Of a stretch of 64,000 nt of DNA, positions 27,045 through 37,287 are shown in pieces (within the stretch, counting starts at the first letter, position 1; each line of letters opens with the position of its first letter). The notes under the pieces are model-generated. The model saw only the letters and a program-made list of their open reading frames with translations, searched no databases and was not told where the DNA came from. The stretch is taken from assembly GCA_947494565.1 (NCBI GenBank), contig CANLVG010000007.1, positions 124,001-188,000 on the forward strand, read 5' to 3'. The DNA is from an uncultured Flavobacteriaceae bacterium. GTDB taxonomy: Bacteria; Bacteroidota; Bacteroidia; Flavobacteriales; Flavobacteriaceae. Position numbers and translations under genes: made by a program.

Positions 27045-28175
27045 ATGAGAAAAATAATACTATCCGTTTTAGGGATTTTATTGATTGTTGCCGGCTTTTT
27101 CGGAGCCAAGGCAATTGTTGCAAGTAAAAAGAGTTTCCAACCCCGAGCACAGAAAGTGGTGAAAACGGTTTTCACGGAAGTCGTTGAAAACGGTCCGGTG
27201 CCTATCGTCGTTCCCGCAAACGGAAACTTGGTGGCCAAGAACAGGGTCGAACTGTATTCTGAAGTACAAGGGGTTTTCCGAAAAGGGAGCAAACTCTTTA
27301 AGACCGGGGAACGCTACCAAAAAGGGCAGGCCATCATTAGGATCGATGCCTCCGAATACGCCGCAAGTGTACAATCGGCCAAGAGTAATCTGTTCAATGA
27401 GCTCACCTCTATTATGCCTGATTTACGATTGGATTATCCCGAATTCTTTTCCAAGTGGCAAACTTACCTGAATGGCTTTGATATGGCAAAGCCAACACCC
27501 GAATTGCCGGAGATGATTTCCGAGAAAGAGAAATTCTTTATCAGTGGGCGAGGCATTTTGACCAGCTACTACAATGTAAAAAACTTGGAACAACGCCTGT
27601 CTAAATATCGTATTTCGGCTCCTTTTAACGGGGTGTTGACCGAGACCCTGGTCACCGAAGGCACGTTGATTAGGTCGGGCCAAAAATTAGGGGAATTTAT
27701 CAATACCGATGTATACGAGTTGGAAGTAGCGGTTAGTAAAAAGTTCAGTGACCTTCTAAAGGTTGGTGAAAGCGTATCGTTATCGGCTTTGGATGACTCC
27801 AAAACCTATACCGGAAAGGTAGCTCGAATAAACGGTCGCGTAGATCAGGCTTCCCAAACCATCAAGGCTTTTATCGAGGTTAGGGACAACACGCTTAGGG
27901 AAGGGATGTATCTAGAGGCCAATCTTGATGCCAAACAAGAACCCGATGCCATTGAGGTGGATCGAAACCTGTTATTGGAAGGCGACAAGATTTTCGTGGT
28001 GCGAGACACGATATTGGACATCATCGATGTCAATCCGGTTTATTTTTCCGATAAAACGGTGGTCATTAAAGAAGTACCTGACGGTACGGTCATTATGTCA
28101 AAGCCCTTACTTGGGGCATATACGGGCATGGCCGTTAAGGTATATGAGGAGAAGAAAACCAACACCGAAGGATAA
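27045..28175 (+). CDS. RND efflux periplasmic adaptor (membrane fusion protein)
   Basis: The 376-residue protein has an N-terminal membrane anchor (ILSVLGILLIVAGFFGAKAI), a lipoyl/barrel-sandwich half (VPIVVPANGNLVAKNRVELY), a short helical hairpin, the second half (KYRISAPFNGVLTETLVTEG) and beta-barrel and membrane-proximal domains. This is the HlyD/AcrA adaptor layout that links an inner-membrane RND pump to a TolC-type channel. The stop codon overlaps the next start by one base (TAATG), giving tight translational coupling within a three-gene operon downstream of marR. Confidence 0.93.
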   Translation: MRKIILSVLGILLIVAGFFGAKAIVASKKSFQPRAQKVVKTVFTEVVENGPVPIVVPANGNLVAKNRVELYSEVQGVFRKGSKLFKTGERYQKGQAIIRIDASEYAASVQSAKSNLFNELTSIMPDLRLDYPEFFSKWQTYLNGFDMAKPTPELPEMISEKEKFFISGRGILTSYYNVKNLEQRLSKYRISAPFNGVLTETLVTEGTLIRSGQKLGEFINTDVYELEVAVSKKFSDLLKVGESVSLSALDDSKTYTGKVARINGRVDQASQTIKAFIEVRDNTLREGMYLEANLDAKQEPDAIEVDRNLLLEGDKIFVVRDTILDIIDVNPVYFSDKTVVIKEVPDGTVIMSKPLLGAYTGMAVKVYEEKKTNTEG

Positions 28176-31100
28176 TGAGAAAAGTAATCGCATATTTCAT
28201 ACGCTACCATGTAGCGGTCAATGTTATTATTATCGCCTTTGCGGTCTTTGGTATCGTTGGGGCAAAATCGTTGAAGTCTTCGTTCTTTCCGCTCACCGAT
28301 TCCAAAAATATCTTGATTACAATTACTTACCCCGGTGCTTCGCCACAAGAAGTAGAGGAGGGTATCGTTCTTAAGATAGAAGATAATCTTAAGGGGTTAG
28401 AAGGGGTTGACCGGGTCACTTCTACCTCCCGTGAAAATAGTGGTACTATTAATGTAGAGATCGAAAAGGGCAGGGATATCGATTTCATGTTGCTGGAAGT
28501 CAAGAATGCCGTTGATCGCGTCCCAACCTTTCCAACAGGTATGGAGCCCTTGATCGTTTCAAAACTGGAAGCGGTTCGGCAAACCATCAGTTTTGCCATA
28601 AGTGGTGACAATATTCCACTGGTTACCCTCAAGCAAATCGGGCGCCAAATCGAAAACGATATACGTGCCATCGATGGTATTTCGCAAATAGAGATTACCG
28701 GATATCCCGATGAAGAGATAGAGATAGCTGTTAACGAGAATAACCTATTGGCTTACAATATTTCCTTTTCAGAGGTAGCCCTGGCTGTAGGTAATGCCAA
28801 TATTCTGGTTACTGGAGGAAACATTAAGACTAGTGCCGAAGAGTACCTGATTCGAGCGAATAATAGATCTTATTATGGTGATGAACTGTCGAATATCATC
28901 GTAAAGGCCGATCCTTCAGGGCAAACGGTACGCCTCAAAGATGTGGCTATCATACGTGATCGCTTTTCGGAAAATCCGAATGCCTCTTATTTCAACGGAG
29001 ACTTAGCGGTCAATACGACCATTACCAGTACGAATACCGAAGATCTGATCAGTTCGGCGGACAAGGTTAAGGTGTATGTTGAGGATTTCAATCAAAAGTA
29101 CGACAATGTAACACTGAGCGTAGTAAGTGACCTATCTAAAACACTAAATGGAAGAACTGACCTTTTGATTAAGAATGCATGGCAAGGGATGCTGCTCGTG
29201 TTGATTTTTCTATCACTTTTCTTGAATACCAGATTGGCTTTTTGGGTGGCTTTCGGCCTTCCGGTCGCTTTTTTGGGAATGTTCATTTTTGCGGGATTCT
29301 TCGATGTGACCATTAATGTATTATCGTTATTCGGGATGATCATCGTAATCGGTATTTTGGTGGATGACGGGATTGTTATCGCAGAAAATATTTACCAGCA
29401 TCACGAAAAAGGGAAATCGCCGATAAATGCAGCCATCGATGGTACGATAGAAGTGCTGCCACCGATTATCTCTGCTATTATTACCACAATTTTGGCTTTC
29501 TCGATCTTTCTATTTCTCGATAGCCGGATCGGTGAATTCTTTGGGGAAGTATCGGTCATCGTGCTCCTGACCTTGGCAGTTTCCTTAATCGAAGCCTTGA
29601 TTATATTGCCGGCACACTTGGCCCATTCCAAGGCGCTACAACCCGTATCGAAAACGCCGAAAACAGCTTTTGGACGTGCATTTGCAAAACTGCGTGTCAT
29701 CAACGAAATGGGGGATCGCTTCATGTCATGGATGCGCGATAACCTCTACAGTCCAGTTTTCCGCTTTGCCTTGGATTACAAATTATTGGCCTTCGGTATT
29801 TTTGCCCTTGCGCTATTGCTTTCTTTTGGCTCCGTGGGTGGTGGAATCGTGAGAACTGCCTTTTTTCCGCGTATCGCGAGTGATCGCGCGCAGATAGAAC
29901 TGAATATGCCCAACGGAACCAATGAAAAGGTAACCGATTCGATTATTACGATGATCGAGGAAAAGGCTGAAATTGTCAATCAAGAGCTGACTGAGAAATA
30001 CCTAAAAGGTACGGATAAGGTTCTTTTTGAAAACGTCATCAAAATTATCGGTCCAGGGTCGAGTGCGGCTACTTTGACCATCAATATGTTGCCGGGTGAG
30101 GAACGCCCTGATGCCATACGGGCAGATATGGTGACCAACCGATTGCGTGAGTTGGTAGGGCCCGTCATCGGCGTAGAAAGTTTGATTTATGGATCTGGCG
30201 GCAACTTTGGGGGGTCTCCGGTTTCCGTATCCCTCTTAGGAAATGATATCAAAGAACTTAAGGCGGCTAAAGAGGAACTAAAATCTTTTCTGCAGAGCAA
30301 TGCGATCTTAAAAGACGTTTCGGACAATGACCCGGCCGGAATCAAGGAAATCCGCTTGCAATTAAAAGACAATGCATATCTTTTAGGACTTGACCTACGT
30401 ACCATTATGAATCAGGTACGCGCTGGATTTTTCGGCTCGCAGGCCCAACGTTTCCAACGCGGACAAGATGAGATTCGGGTGTGGGTACGCTACGACCGAG
30501 AAAACCGCTCCTCAATTTCCGATTTGGACGAGATGCGTATCGTAACCCCGAACGGCAGTCGCGTACCGCTGAAAGAAATCGCGGAATACACTATAGAAAG
30601 AGGCGATGTAGCCATTAATCGTTTGGAAGGCCGCAGGGAAATCCAGATTTCGGCCGACATGAAGAATCCGAAAGATAGTCCTACCGACATCATGAACGAA
30701 ATACGTACCGTGGTGATGCCGGAGATTCAGTCAAAATACCCTACGGTCGCCGCCTCATATGAAGGACAGAACCGTGAACTGGGCAAGCTTACCGGTTCGT
30801 TGAAGGTGGTCGGGCTATCGGTCCTAGCCTTGATTTACATGACCATTGCCTTCACCTTTAGAAGTTTCAGCCAACCCTTAATGCTGATTTTATTGATTCC
30901 CTTTAGTATGACAGCTGTCATCTGGGGGCATTGGTTGCATGATTTTCCGTTGAACATTCTTTCATTGTTGGGCATTATCGCCTTGATCGGTATTATGGTT
31001 AATGATGGGCTGGTATTGATCGGTAAGTTCAATAGTAATTTACGCTCGGGTATGACCTTCGACGATGCCATTTATGAGGCCGGTCGCTCAAGGTTCCGGG

Positions 31101-31471
31101 CGATATTCTTGACCTCTATTACTACTATCGCCGGTCTGACCCCCTTAATTTTCGAGACCAGTAGACAAGCACAGTTCTTGATACCGATGGCGATTTCTAT
31201 TGCCTATGGTATCGGTTTCGCTACGGTCTTGACCTTGATTATGTTGCCGCTCTTTCTCTCTTTCAGCAATAAATTGAAAGTGGGCACCAAATGGTTGGTC
31301 ACCGGAAACGAAATCACCAAAGAAGAAGTAGAACGAGCCATTAAAGAACAAAAAGAGGGTGTTCATCTCGAAGAGGACCTCGCCAAGAGGCCTCCAAAAT
31401 TAGGGGAAAGCCTAAATGGTTCGAACGAAATTCACGAAGACTCTTCAAAAGCGCTAGAAGTACAAGACTAA
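28175..31471 (+). CDS. RND-family efflux pump (HAE-1/AcrB-like)
   Basis: The 1098-residue protein has the two-fold RND layout: an N-terminal helix, a large periplasmic loop (PGASPQEVEEGIVLKIEDNL), a membrane block with the proton-relay motif GILVDDGIVIAENIY in TM4 (two adjacent aspartates), a second periplasmic loop and a second block (GIIALIGIMVNDGLVLIGKF). It extrudes substrates by proton exchange, with the upstream adaptor and the downstream TolC-like channel. A C-terminal tail of about 60 charged residues extends into the cytoplasm. Both ends are joined by TAATG overlaps. Substrate specificity cannot be told from the sequence. Confidence 0.96.
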   Translation: MRKVIAYFIRYHVAVNVIIIAFAVFGIVGAKSLKSSFFPLTDSKNILITITYPGASPQEVEEGIVLKIEDNLKGLEGVDRVTSTSRENSGTINVEIEKGRDIDFMLLEVKNAVDRVPTFPTGMEPLIVSKLEAVRQTISFAISGDNIPLVTLKQIGRQIENDIRAIDGISQIEITGYPDEEIEIAVNENNLLAYNISFSEVALAVGNANILVTGGNIKTSAEEYLIRANNRSYYGDELSNIIVKADPSGQTVRLKDVAIIRDRFSENPNASYFNGDLAVNTTITSTNTEDLISSADKVKVYVEDFNQKYDNVTLSVVSDLSKTLNGRTDLLIKNAWQGMLLVLIFLSLFLNTRLAFWVAFGLPVAFLGMFIFAGFFDVTINVLSLFGMIIVIGILVDDGIVIAENIYQHHEKGKSPINAAIDGTIEVLPPIISAIITTILAFSIFLFLDSRIGEFFGEVSVIVLLTLAVSLIEALIILPAHLAHSKALQPVSKTPKTAFGRAFAKLRVINEMGDRFMSWMRDNLYSPVFRFALDYKLLAFGIFALALLLSFGSVGGGIVRTAFFPRIASDRAQIELNMPNGTNEKVTDSIITMIEEKAEIVNQELTEKYLKGTDKVLFENVIKIIGPGSSAATLTINMLPGEERPDAIRADMVTNRLRELVGPVIGVESLIYGSGGNFGGSPVSVSLLGNDIKELKAAKEELKSFLQSNAILKDVSDNDPAGIKEIRLQLKDNAYLLGLDLRTIMNQVRAGFFGSQAQRFQRGQDEIRVWVRYDRENRSSISDLDEMRIVTPNGSRVPLKEIAEYTIERGDVAINRLEGRREIQISADMKNPKDSPTDIMNEIRTVVMPEIQSKYPTVAASYEGQNRELGKLTGSLKVVGLSVLALIYMTIAFTFRSFSQPLMLILLIPFSMTAVIWGHWLHDFPLNILSLLGIIALIGIMVNDGLVLIGKFNSNLRSGMTFDDAIYEAGRSRFRAIFLTSITTIAGLTPLIFETSRQAQFLIPMAISIAYGIGFATVLTLIMLPLFLSFSNKLKVGTKWLVTGNEITKEEVERAIKEQKEGVHLEEDLAKRPPKLGESLNGSNEIHEDSSKALEVQD

Positions 31472-32823
31472 TGAGAAAAACAGTACTCCCTATTTTGCTA
31501 CTTTTCGTAGCATTACAATACAGCACGGCCCAAGAAAAAATGTTGTCCAAAGAGGAAGTCGTTCGGCTTGCCTTGGACAATAATTTCGGGATCAAGGTGG
31601 CCAAAAACCAAGTAGAGATCGCGAAGAACAACAAGAGTGTGTTGAACTCCGGTTTTCTGCCGACCGTCACAGGTTCCGCAGGAGCAAATTATCAGCGTGA
31701 TGATTCCACTTTTGATTTTCCCGGACAATTGAATGCGGATGGAACGCCGAGAGACGAAACAAACCTCTATAAAGCGGAGGCCCAACGTTATAATGCCGGA
31801 GTAACCGCGAATTATACGCTTTTTGACGGGTTAGGGCGTTTGTACAACTACAAAAGACTAAAGGAACAATACCAGCTTAGCGAATTACAGGCACGGGAAA
31901 CGATCGAGAATACCATGTTGCAACTGTTCAGCGTCTACTTTGAGGTGGCTCGTTTAACTGAAAATGAAAATGTACTACAGCAAGCACTCGAAATATCTAC
32001 CCAACGGATCCAAAGGGCGGAGTATGCCTTTGAATACGGTCAGAACACCAAATTAGACATCTTGAATGCGCAAGTTGACGTCACCAATGACAGTATTAAT
32101 CTGTTGAACACCAAGCAGCAATTGGCCAACGTCAAGCGTGACCTGAATGTGCTTATCAACGAAGATCTGAACCAACCTTTTGCGGTGGATACGTTAATAC
32201 GGTTTATTCCGAAACTACAGGTGGAGGAGTACATCGCTCAAACCGATCTGAACAATGTGGCCCTACTCCAAACGGAACGTAACCTGGCAATCAACAAGTA
32301 TGACATCAAGGTCAACAAATCGGGGTACCTACCAACGATCGGCCTAAACGGTTCTTACGGCTGGAATTTAAATCAGAATGCACCAGGGGCTTTCTTCCCC
32401 GGGGTGAATGTGAACAATACCAGAAACTTTGGTTTGGGAGCGACCCTGACCTGGAACCTTTTCGATGGCGGCGGCACCAATGTGCGCGTAAAGAATGCCA
32501 AAATAGCCTATGAAAATCAAGAATTGTTGAAAGAACAGATTACGCTTGAAGTGAATCGCGATATTGAAAATGCGCAGGCTATCTATGAGAATCGGTTGAA
32601 TATCTATCAAATTCAGGAACAAAACGTAGTGACGAATCAAAATAACTTCGAACGTTCGAAAGAACAGTTTCAATTGGGTAGGATTACCTCGATCGAATTC
32701 AGGCAGGCCCAGATCAATCTGTTGAATGCCCAGACCAATAAGAACTTGGCAAAGTATGATGCAAAACTGGCCGAACTACAGTTGCTGCAACTCACAGGAC
32801 AGTTGTTGAATGTGGAATTTTAG
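31471..32823 (+). CDS. TolC-family outer-membrane efflux channel
   Basis: The 450-residue protein has a signal peptide (to about YSTAQ) and two repeats of the TolC type, each with long alpha-helical hairpins and short beta strands: ALDNNFGIKVAKNQVEIAKN, GVTANYTLFDGLGRLYNYKR, and in the second half YGWNLNQNAPG and ATLTWNLFDGGGTNVRVKNA. TolC trimers form the outer-membrane exit duct of tripartite pumps. It is the last gene of the adaptor-pump-channel operon. Confidence 0.95.
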   Translation: MRKTVLPILLLFVALQYSTAQEKMLSKEEVVRLALDNNFGIKVAKNQVEIAKNNKSVLNSGFLPTVTGSAGANYQRDDSTFDFPGQLNADGTPRDETNLYKAEAQRYNAGVTANYTLFDGLGRLYNYKRLKEQYQLSELQARETIENTMLQLFSVYFEVARLTENENVLQQALEISTQRIQRAEYAFEYGQNTKLDILNAQVDVTNDSINLLNTKQQLANVKRDLNVLINEDLNQPFAVDTLIRFIPKLQVEEYIAQTDLNNVALLQTERNLAINKYDIKVNKSGYLPTIGLNGSYGWNLNQNAPGAFFPGVNVNNTRNFGLGATLTWNLFDGGGTNVRVKNAKIAYENQELLKEQITLEVNRDIENAQAIYENRLNIYQIQEQNVVTNQNNFERSKEQFQLGRITSIEFRQAQINLLNAQTNKNLAKYDAKLAELQLLQLTGQLLNVEF

Positions 32824-32863
32824 TAAATTGACTACCTTGTTTATCTAAAATTTATAGCCTTAT

Positions 32864-33886
32864 ATGGAAAGGATAGGAATTGGCATTATCGGAACGGGAT
32901 CTATTGTCAATACCTATGTACAGTGTATTAAAGCCCTTGATAATGCCGAATTGGTGGCTCTATATTCAAATTCCCCGAATCGGGCAAAAGAAGCCGAAAA
33001 ACAGTTCGAAACTCCTGTTTTTACTGAATTGGAAGCCTTTTTGGATCAGCCGGAGATAAGCCTGGTCTGTATCTGTAATCAAAGCGGACTCCATGGTGAG
33101 ATGACCCTTGCCGCTGCTCGGCATGGTAAACATGTGCTCTGCGAAAAGCCGCTGGAAGTCACTACCGAAAAAATCGATGTGGTCATCGCCGCCTGTGAGC
33201 GAAATGGTGTCATCTTGGGTTGCGTGTTACAAAACCGATGTTCCGATACGTACCGTGCTGTGGAACGTGTCGTAAAGAATGGGTCATTAGGTAAATTGCT
33301 ATTGGGCAACGCCCATATCAATTGGTATCGTTCTAAGGAATACTACGCGAACAATCCCTGGCGCGGAACCCTCCAATATGATGGCGGAGCGGCGTTTATG
33401 AACCAGGGCATCCATACTGTGGATTTACTGTTGAATTTGATGGGGGACGTACAATCCGTTTTTGGTTCGACCAAGACCCGGGTACATGACATTGAGGGGG
33501 AAGATGTCGGTGCGGCGGTATTACAGTTCAAAAATGGTGCAATAGGTACGCTCACGGCAGGTACGGCTTTGGTTCCGGGCTACCCTGAGCGATTGGAAAT
33601 TTATGGGGAGAAGGGCAGTATTTTGCTGGAAGGAGGAAACATAAAGGCATGGAATGTGGAAGGTGTCCCCAAACCCGATGATTTGAATGTTTCCGGCCGG
33701 TCAAGTGGTGCGGCCGATCCGGGAAACATCGGTCATTTGAACCACCTGATTGTACTGCAGGACATGCTTGCCGCACTTCTGGAAAATCGCATGCCACTCG
33801 TTGGGGGCTTAGAAGCCAGAAAGGCCGTTGAAGTCATTACCGCTGTATATCGTTCTTCCGCTGAAGAAAGGCCGATAGCCTTATAA
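32864..33886 (+). CDS. Gfo/Idh/MocA-family NAD(P)-dependent oxidoreductase
   Basis: The 340-residue protein has a Rossmann domain starting with IGIGIIGTGSIVNTY and the family hallmark GKHVLCEKPLEVT (the Glu-Lys-Pro motif, near 90-100). It continues with a C-terminal alpha/beta domain carrying YDGGAAFMNQGIHTVDLLLN (catalytic His region). Members oxidise or reduce sugars, inositols or related compounds; the substrate is unknown. It follows the efflux operon by 40 bases but is not obviously functionally linked. It may serve carbohydrate catabolism like the flanking loci. Confidence 0.93.
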   Translation: MERIGIGIIGTGSIVNTYVQCIKALDNAELVALYSNSPNRAKEAEKQFETPVFTELEAFLDQPEISLVCICNQSGLHGEMTLAAARHGKHVLCEKPLEVTTEKIDVVIAACERNGVILGCVLQNRCSDTYRAVERVVKNGSLGKLLLGNAHINWYRSKEYYANNPWRGTLQYDGGAAFMNQGIHTVDLLLNLMGDVQSVFGSTKTRVHDIEGEDVGAAVLQFKNGAIGTLTAGTALVPGYPERLEIYGEKGSILLEGGNIKAWNVEGVPKPDDLNVSGRSSGAADPGNIGHLNHLIVLQDMLAALLENRMPLVGGLEARKAVEVITAVYRSSAEERPIAL

Positions 33887-33916
33887 GTCTTCGTAAACCA
33901 AAAGAAGTATTTACCC

Positions 33917-34099
33917 ATGTACGAACACTTTTTTAAATGTCCCTATTGTTGGGAAGAGATATCCATGCTTATGGATCCTTCGGTGCGCGAACAGACGTAT
34001 GTTGAAGACTGCGAGGTGTGTTGTAATCCGATGGAGATCAGCCCTAGATTCGAGTCGAATACCTTAGTCTCCTTTTCTGCGAATAGCATTGAGCAGTAA
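33917..34099 (+). CDS. CPXCG motif-containing cysteine-rich protein
   Basis: The 60-residue protein carries the paired zinc-ribbon-like motifs FKCPYCWEEI and VEDCEVCCNPMEI. Four well-placed cysteines (CPYC and CEVC) match the small CPXCG family that probably binds zinc. It is 30 bases after the oxidoreductase gene and 116 before PEP carboxykinase. Function unknown. Confidence 0.85.
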   Translation: MYEHFFKCPYCWEEISMLMDPSVREQTYVEDCEVCCNPMEISPRFESNTLVSFSANSIEQ

Positions 34100-34215
34100 A
34101 CAGTCCCATTATTTAATTGCAACTTGCTTTAAGGTATTCTTAATTAAGTCTCTTTTTTTGGCGGATATTATAAAAAAACCAAGACATTTGCGTTGTATTT
34201 TAAATAATTAGCAAA

Positions 34216-35832
34216 ATGCCGAATTCGCATCATCCAAAAAGAAAAATTTCGTTGAAGCCCTATGGTATTGAACATGAAGATTTTCAATACCAACTGACAT
34301 CCGCGGAACTTCATGATATTACTTTGAAAAAAAACATGGGCCGTGAAGCTTCTTCAGGGGCATTGGCTGTGAACACGGGGGAGTTCACGGGCCGATCGCC
34401 ACAAGATCGATTCATCGTAAAAGATGAGATTACCGAAGACAAAATTTGGTGGGGAGATATCAACATTCCATTTGAACCATCGAAGTTCGATGCCTTATAC
34501 GATAAAGTCATTTCGTACTTGAACGAGCGAGAGCTCTTTGTTCGCGATTGCTATGCTTGTGCCGATGCCAATTACAGAACCGATATTCGAGTCATCAATG
34601 AATATCCGTGGTCGAATATGTTCGCCTATAACATGTTCATTCGCCCTACTGCGGAAGAATTACGCGTTTTTGAACCGGAATGGCTTGTGGTGAACGCCCC
34701 CGGCTTTATGGCGGATGCTGAAGTAGACGGCACGCGCCAGCACAATTTTGCTATTTTGAACTTTACCAGAAAAATTGCCCTAATCGGTGGAACCGGATAT
34801 ACTGGGGAAATCAAAAAAGGAATATTCTCGGCCTTGAATTTCATACTCCCGGTCGAAAAAAAGACCCTTCCGATGCACTGCTCGGCCAATGTGGGAAAAA
34901 AAGGAGACACGGCCATTTTCTTTGGCCTTTCAGGAACAGGAAAAACGACCTTGTCGGCCGATCCTTATCGCAAACTGATCGGTGACGATGAACACGGTTG
35001 GAACAACGAAAACTCGGTATTCAATTTCGAAGGGGGGTGCTATGCCAAAGTCATTAACCTTTCTGCGGAAAACGAACCTGAAATATTCGGGGCGATAAAA
35101 AAAGGAGCCATTCTGGAGAACGTCATTATGGACGATAACGGAGCGGTAGATTTTGCCGATACCTCCATAACTCAAAATACACGGGTAAGTTATCCTATTT
35201 ACCACATTGAAAACGTAAGGCGACCTTCGATAGGTAAAAATCCAAAGAATATTTTCTTTCTGACGGCCGATGCGTTCGGGGTACTACCTCCCATATCAAA
35301 ACTAACGCCCAGTCAGGCGGCCTATCACTTTATCTCTGGTTATACGGCCAAGGTGGCGGGAACGGAAGCAGGGGTAAAAGAACCAATTCCGTCTTTTTCA
35401 GCCTGCTTTGGGGCACCTTTTATGCCGTTGCACCCCACCAAATATGCAGAAATGCTTAGCAAGAAAATGTTGGAAGCCGGGGTCAATGTTTGGCTCGTGA
35501 ATACGGGTTGGACCGGTGGACCCTACGGTATCGGAACGCGTATGAAACTGAAATATACCCGTGCCATGATCAACGCCGCATTGAACGGGGATTTAGGATT
35601 GTATTCCTATGATGCCTATCATATCCATTCGGTTTTTGGGGTAGCACAGCCAAGGGAGTGCCCTGGAGTGCCAACCACGGTGTTGAGTCCGCGAGCCACA
35701 TGGAACGATGATGAAAAGTACTATAAGACCGCATTTAAACTGTCGAACGCTTTTCGGGAGAACTTCAAGAAGTTCGAGTCGTACGCCAGCGAGGAAATCA
35801 GAAGAGGAGGGCCACAACGCTACGCCTTTTGA
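34216..35832 (+). CDS. pckA: Phosphoenolpyruvate carboxykinase (ATP)
   Basis: The 538-residue enzyme converts oxaloacetate and ATP to PEP, ADP and CO2, the entry step of gluconeogenesis. It shows the family motifs: the N-terminal FTGRSPQDRFIV, the MHCSANVG segment, the kinase-1a P-loop GLSGTGKTTLSAD (about 237-249), the DDEHGWN metal motif, and the NTGWTGGPYG segment near the C-terminus. Length is normal for the ATP-dependent class. Its presence fits growth on polysaccharide-derived or amino acid carbon. Confidence 0.98.
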   Translation: MPNSHHPKRKISLKPYGIEHEDFQYQLTSAELHDITLKKNMGREASSGALAVNTGEFTGRSPQDRFIVKDEITEDKIWWGDINIPFEPSKFDALYDKVISYLNERELFVRDCYACADANYRTDIRVINEYPWSNMFAYNMFIRPTAEELRVFEPEWLVVNAPGFMADAEVDGTRQHNFAILNFTRKIALIGGTGYTGEIKKGIFSALNFILPVEKKTLPMHCSANVGKKGDTAIFFGLSGTGKTTLSADPYRKLIGDDEHGWNNENSVFNFEGGCYAKVINLSAENEPEIFGAIKKGAILENVIMDDNGAVDFADTSITQNTRVSYPIYHIENVRRPSIGKNPKNIFFLTADAFGVLPPISKLTPSQAAYHFISGYTAKVAGTEAGVKEPIPSFSACFGAPFMPLHPTKYAEMLSKKMLEAGVNVWLVNTGWTGGPYGIGTRMKLKYTRAMINAALNGDLGLYSYDAYHIHSVFGVAQPRECPGVPTTVLSPRATWNDDEKYYKTAFKLSNAFRENFKKFESYASEEIRRGGPQRYAF

Positions 35833-35870
35833 TAAGACGTAGTACTTGAACGCTACCCAACGATGGGGAG

Positions 35871-36755
35871 CTATTTTAAGTGGCGTTTAAAATGAATGAC
35901 ATAGGTGGCATTAAATCCGAAATTCAAGTTGGGATTCTTAAAGTTGAAATTGTAGCGGGTCTGAGTAATAAAAGCATCTTCCACAATTCTTTGTGCATTG
36001 GTGAGATTGAACTGTAGCATAATGTCGCCAAGTTCCCAATTCACGCCGATGGCGAAAGGGGCATAATTGTCAAAGGAAGTAATCGGGTTGGCACGATAAT
36101 AATATTCCGAAACCAATGAAAGATGAGGGGTTAGCTTAAAACGTGCTCCCAAACCAAGGGCAAAATGATTTTTTTCAGGGCCACCCGCGGAAAGGTTTCC
36201 CCGATGAATGAACGTTGGTGCCAATTGTACCGAGAAATCCGATGAAATCTTTTTGCCTATTAACAGTTGGCTTGTAAATGACAATCTGTCTGAGAAACTA
36301 TTCGGCGCCTGCGGAAACGCATTGCTGTTATAACTGGTATTTTGAAAAAGGGTAATGCTCAAGGGCGAGCCACCCCCTTCTTTTTGTCGAAGCAGCTTGT
36401 ACTTCAAATAACCATCAAAGAGCCCGTCCCATGTGGTTCCACCGAGTCCTGTAGAAAGCCGGTCTGAGATGCCATATTCCAGCGCAATACGAGATGTGAG
36501 TCTGTCGGCCACAAAGCTTTGAGAACGTTCTGTCGGGGTATTCCAAAATCGATTGGTTGTGACGATTTCGAGGATGCCTTTTTTTCGGGTTTCTATGGAA
36601 TGGCCAATGGCAATCCGAGTCATTTTAAAGGTCGCTGCGGTATAGGTGTCGGTAGGCTCCAACTCTTTGTCCAGAATATCCAAAAGGTCATCTTGGGCAT
36701 TCGAAAGATGCCAAGAGCCGAAAATCAGTATCAGGAATAATAGTTTAATTTTCAT
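35871..36755 (-). CDS. DUF5777-family outer-membrane beta-barrel protein
   Basis: A 294-residue protein with a signal peptide (MKIKLLFLILIFGSW, cleavage near SNAQ). An upstream ATG at 36770 is in frame, but 36755 fits the signal. Repeated amphipathic strands with conserved turns (GISDRLSTGLGG, LKYKLLRQK, QLLIGKKISSDFSVQLAPTF, GARFKLTPHLSLVSEYYYR) fit a small outer-membrane barrel of the DUF5777 type. A paralogue with the same motif order lies at 39370-40221. It overlaps the preceding YceI-like gene by 11 bases. Function unknown; the context suggests envelope redox or metal handling. Confidence 0.8.
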   Translation of the reverse strand: MKIKLLFLILIFGSWHLSNAQDDLLDILDKELEPTDTYTAATFKMTRIAIGHSIETRKKGILEIVTTNRFWNTPTERSQSFVADRLTSRIALEYGISDRLSTGLGGTTWDGLFDGYLKYKLLRQKEGGGSPLSITLFQNTSYNSNAFPQAPNSFSDRLSFTSQLLIGKKISSDFSVQLAPTFIHRGNLSAGGPEKNHFALGLGARFKLTPHLSLVSEYYYRANPITSFDNYAPFAIGVNWELGDIMLQFNLTNAQRIVEDAFITQTRYNFNFKNPNLNFGFNATYVIHFKRHLK

Positions 36756-37287
36756 AGGGCTCAAATTCAAATCTAAAATCTACAGAAATCATCTTCGCGA
36801 TATTGCCCGCCAATAAAGGGGGTATTTTTATTTCATAATCTTTCACATAGGCCTCGAAGGTACCTGTTAGCACGTAACGACCATCGGTTCTTTCGATTTT
36901 GGTCTTAATTTCCAGTTCCTTTGAAACCCCGTGCATGGTAAAGACCCCCTTGACCATTTTGGTCTGCTCTCCCGCAAGTGTCGGGTCAAAATCGATTATT
37001 TCCCCTTCGAAACTTGCTTTTGGATAAATATCCGACTCGACATAGCTTTCATTAAAATGTTCACGCATCAGCGCTTTTTCAAAAACAAAGGCATTCATTA
37101 ACATGCTGACCGCTATTTTGGAATTATCCAAATCGATAATGCTCAAGACTTGATTGTTTTTCGCCTTGATATTCTCAACAGAGGTATATGAGAAAAAGGA
37201 AACCTGTCCTTGCCTTGCAATGATTTTGTTTTCATTTTCTTGAGAATTCAAGAAGAAAAACAGCGCAATAAAAACTGTTCTAATCAT
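36745..37287 (-). CDS. YceI-family periplasmic lipid-binding protein
   Basis: The 180-residue protein has an N-terminal signal-like stretch and the YceI pattern: QGQVSFFSYTSVENIKAKNN, then MREHFNESYVESDIYPKASF and VKGVFTMHGVSKELEIKTKI. YceI proteins are lipocalin-like barrels that bind polyisoprenoids or quinone-like lipids in the periplasm. It lies between the OB-fold gene (four-base overlap) and the DUF5777 barrel gene. It is paralogous to the protein encoded at 40625-41176. Confidence 0.88.
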   Translation of the reverse strand: MIRTVFIALFFFLNSQENENKIIARQGQVSFFSYTSVENIKAKNNQVLSIIDLDNSKIAVSMLMNAFVFEKALMREHFNESYVESDIYPKASFEGEIIDFDPTLAGEQTKMVKGVFTMHGVSKELEIKTKIERTDGRYVLTGTFEAYVKDYEIKIPPLLAGNIAKMISVDFRFEFEPYEN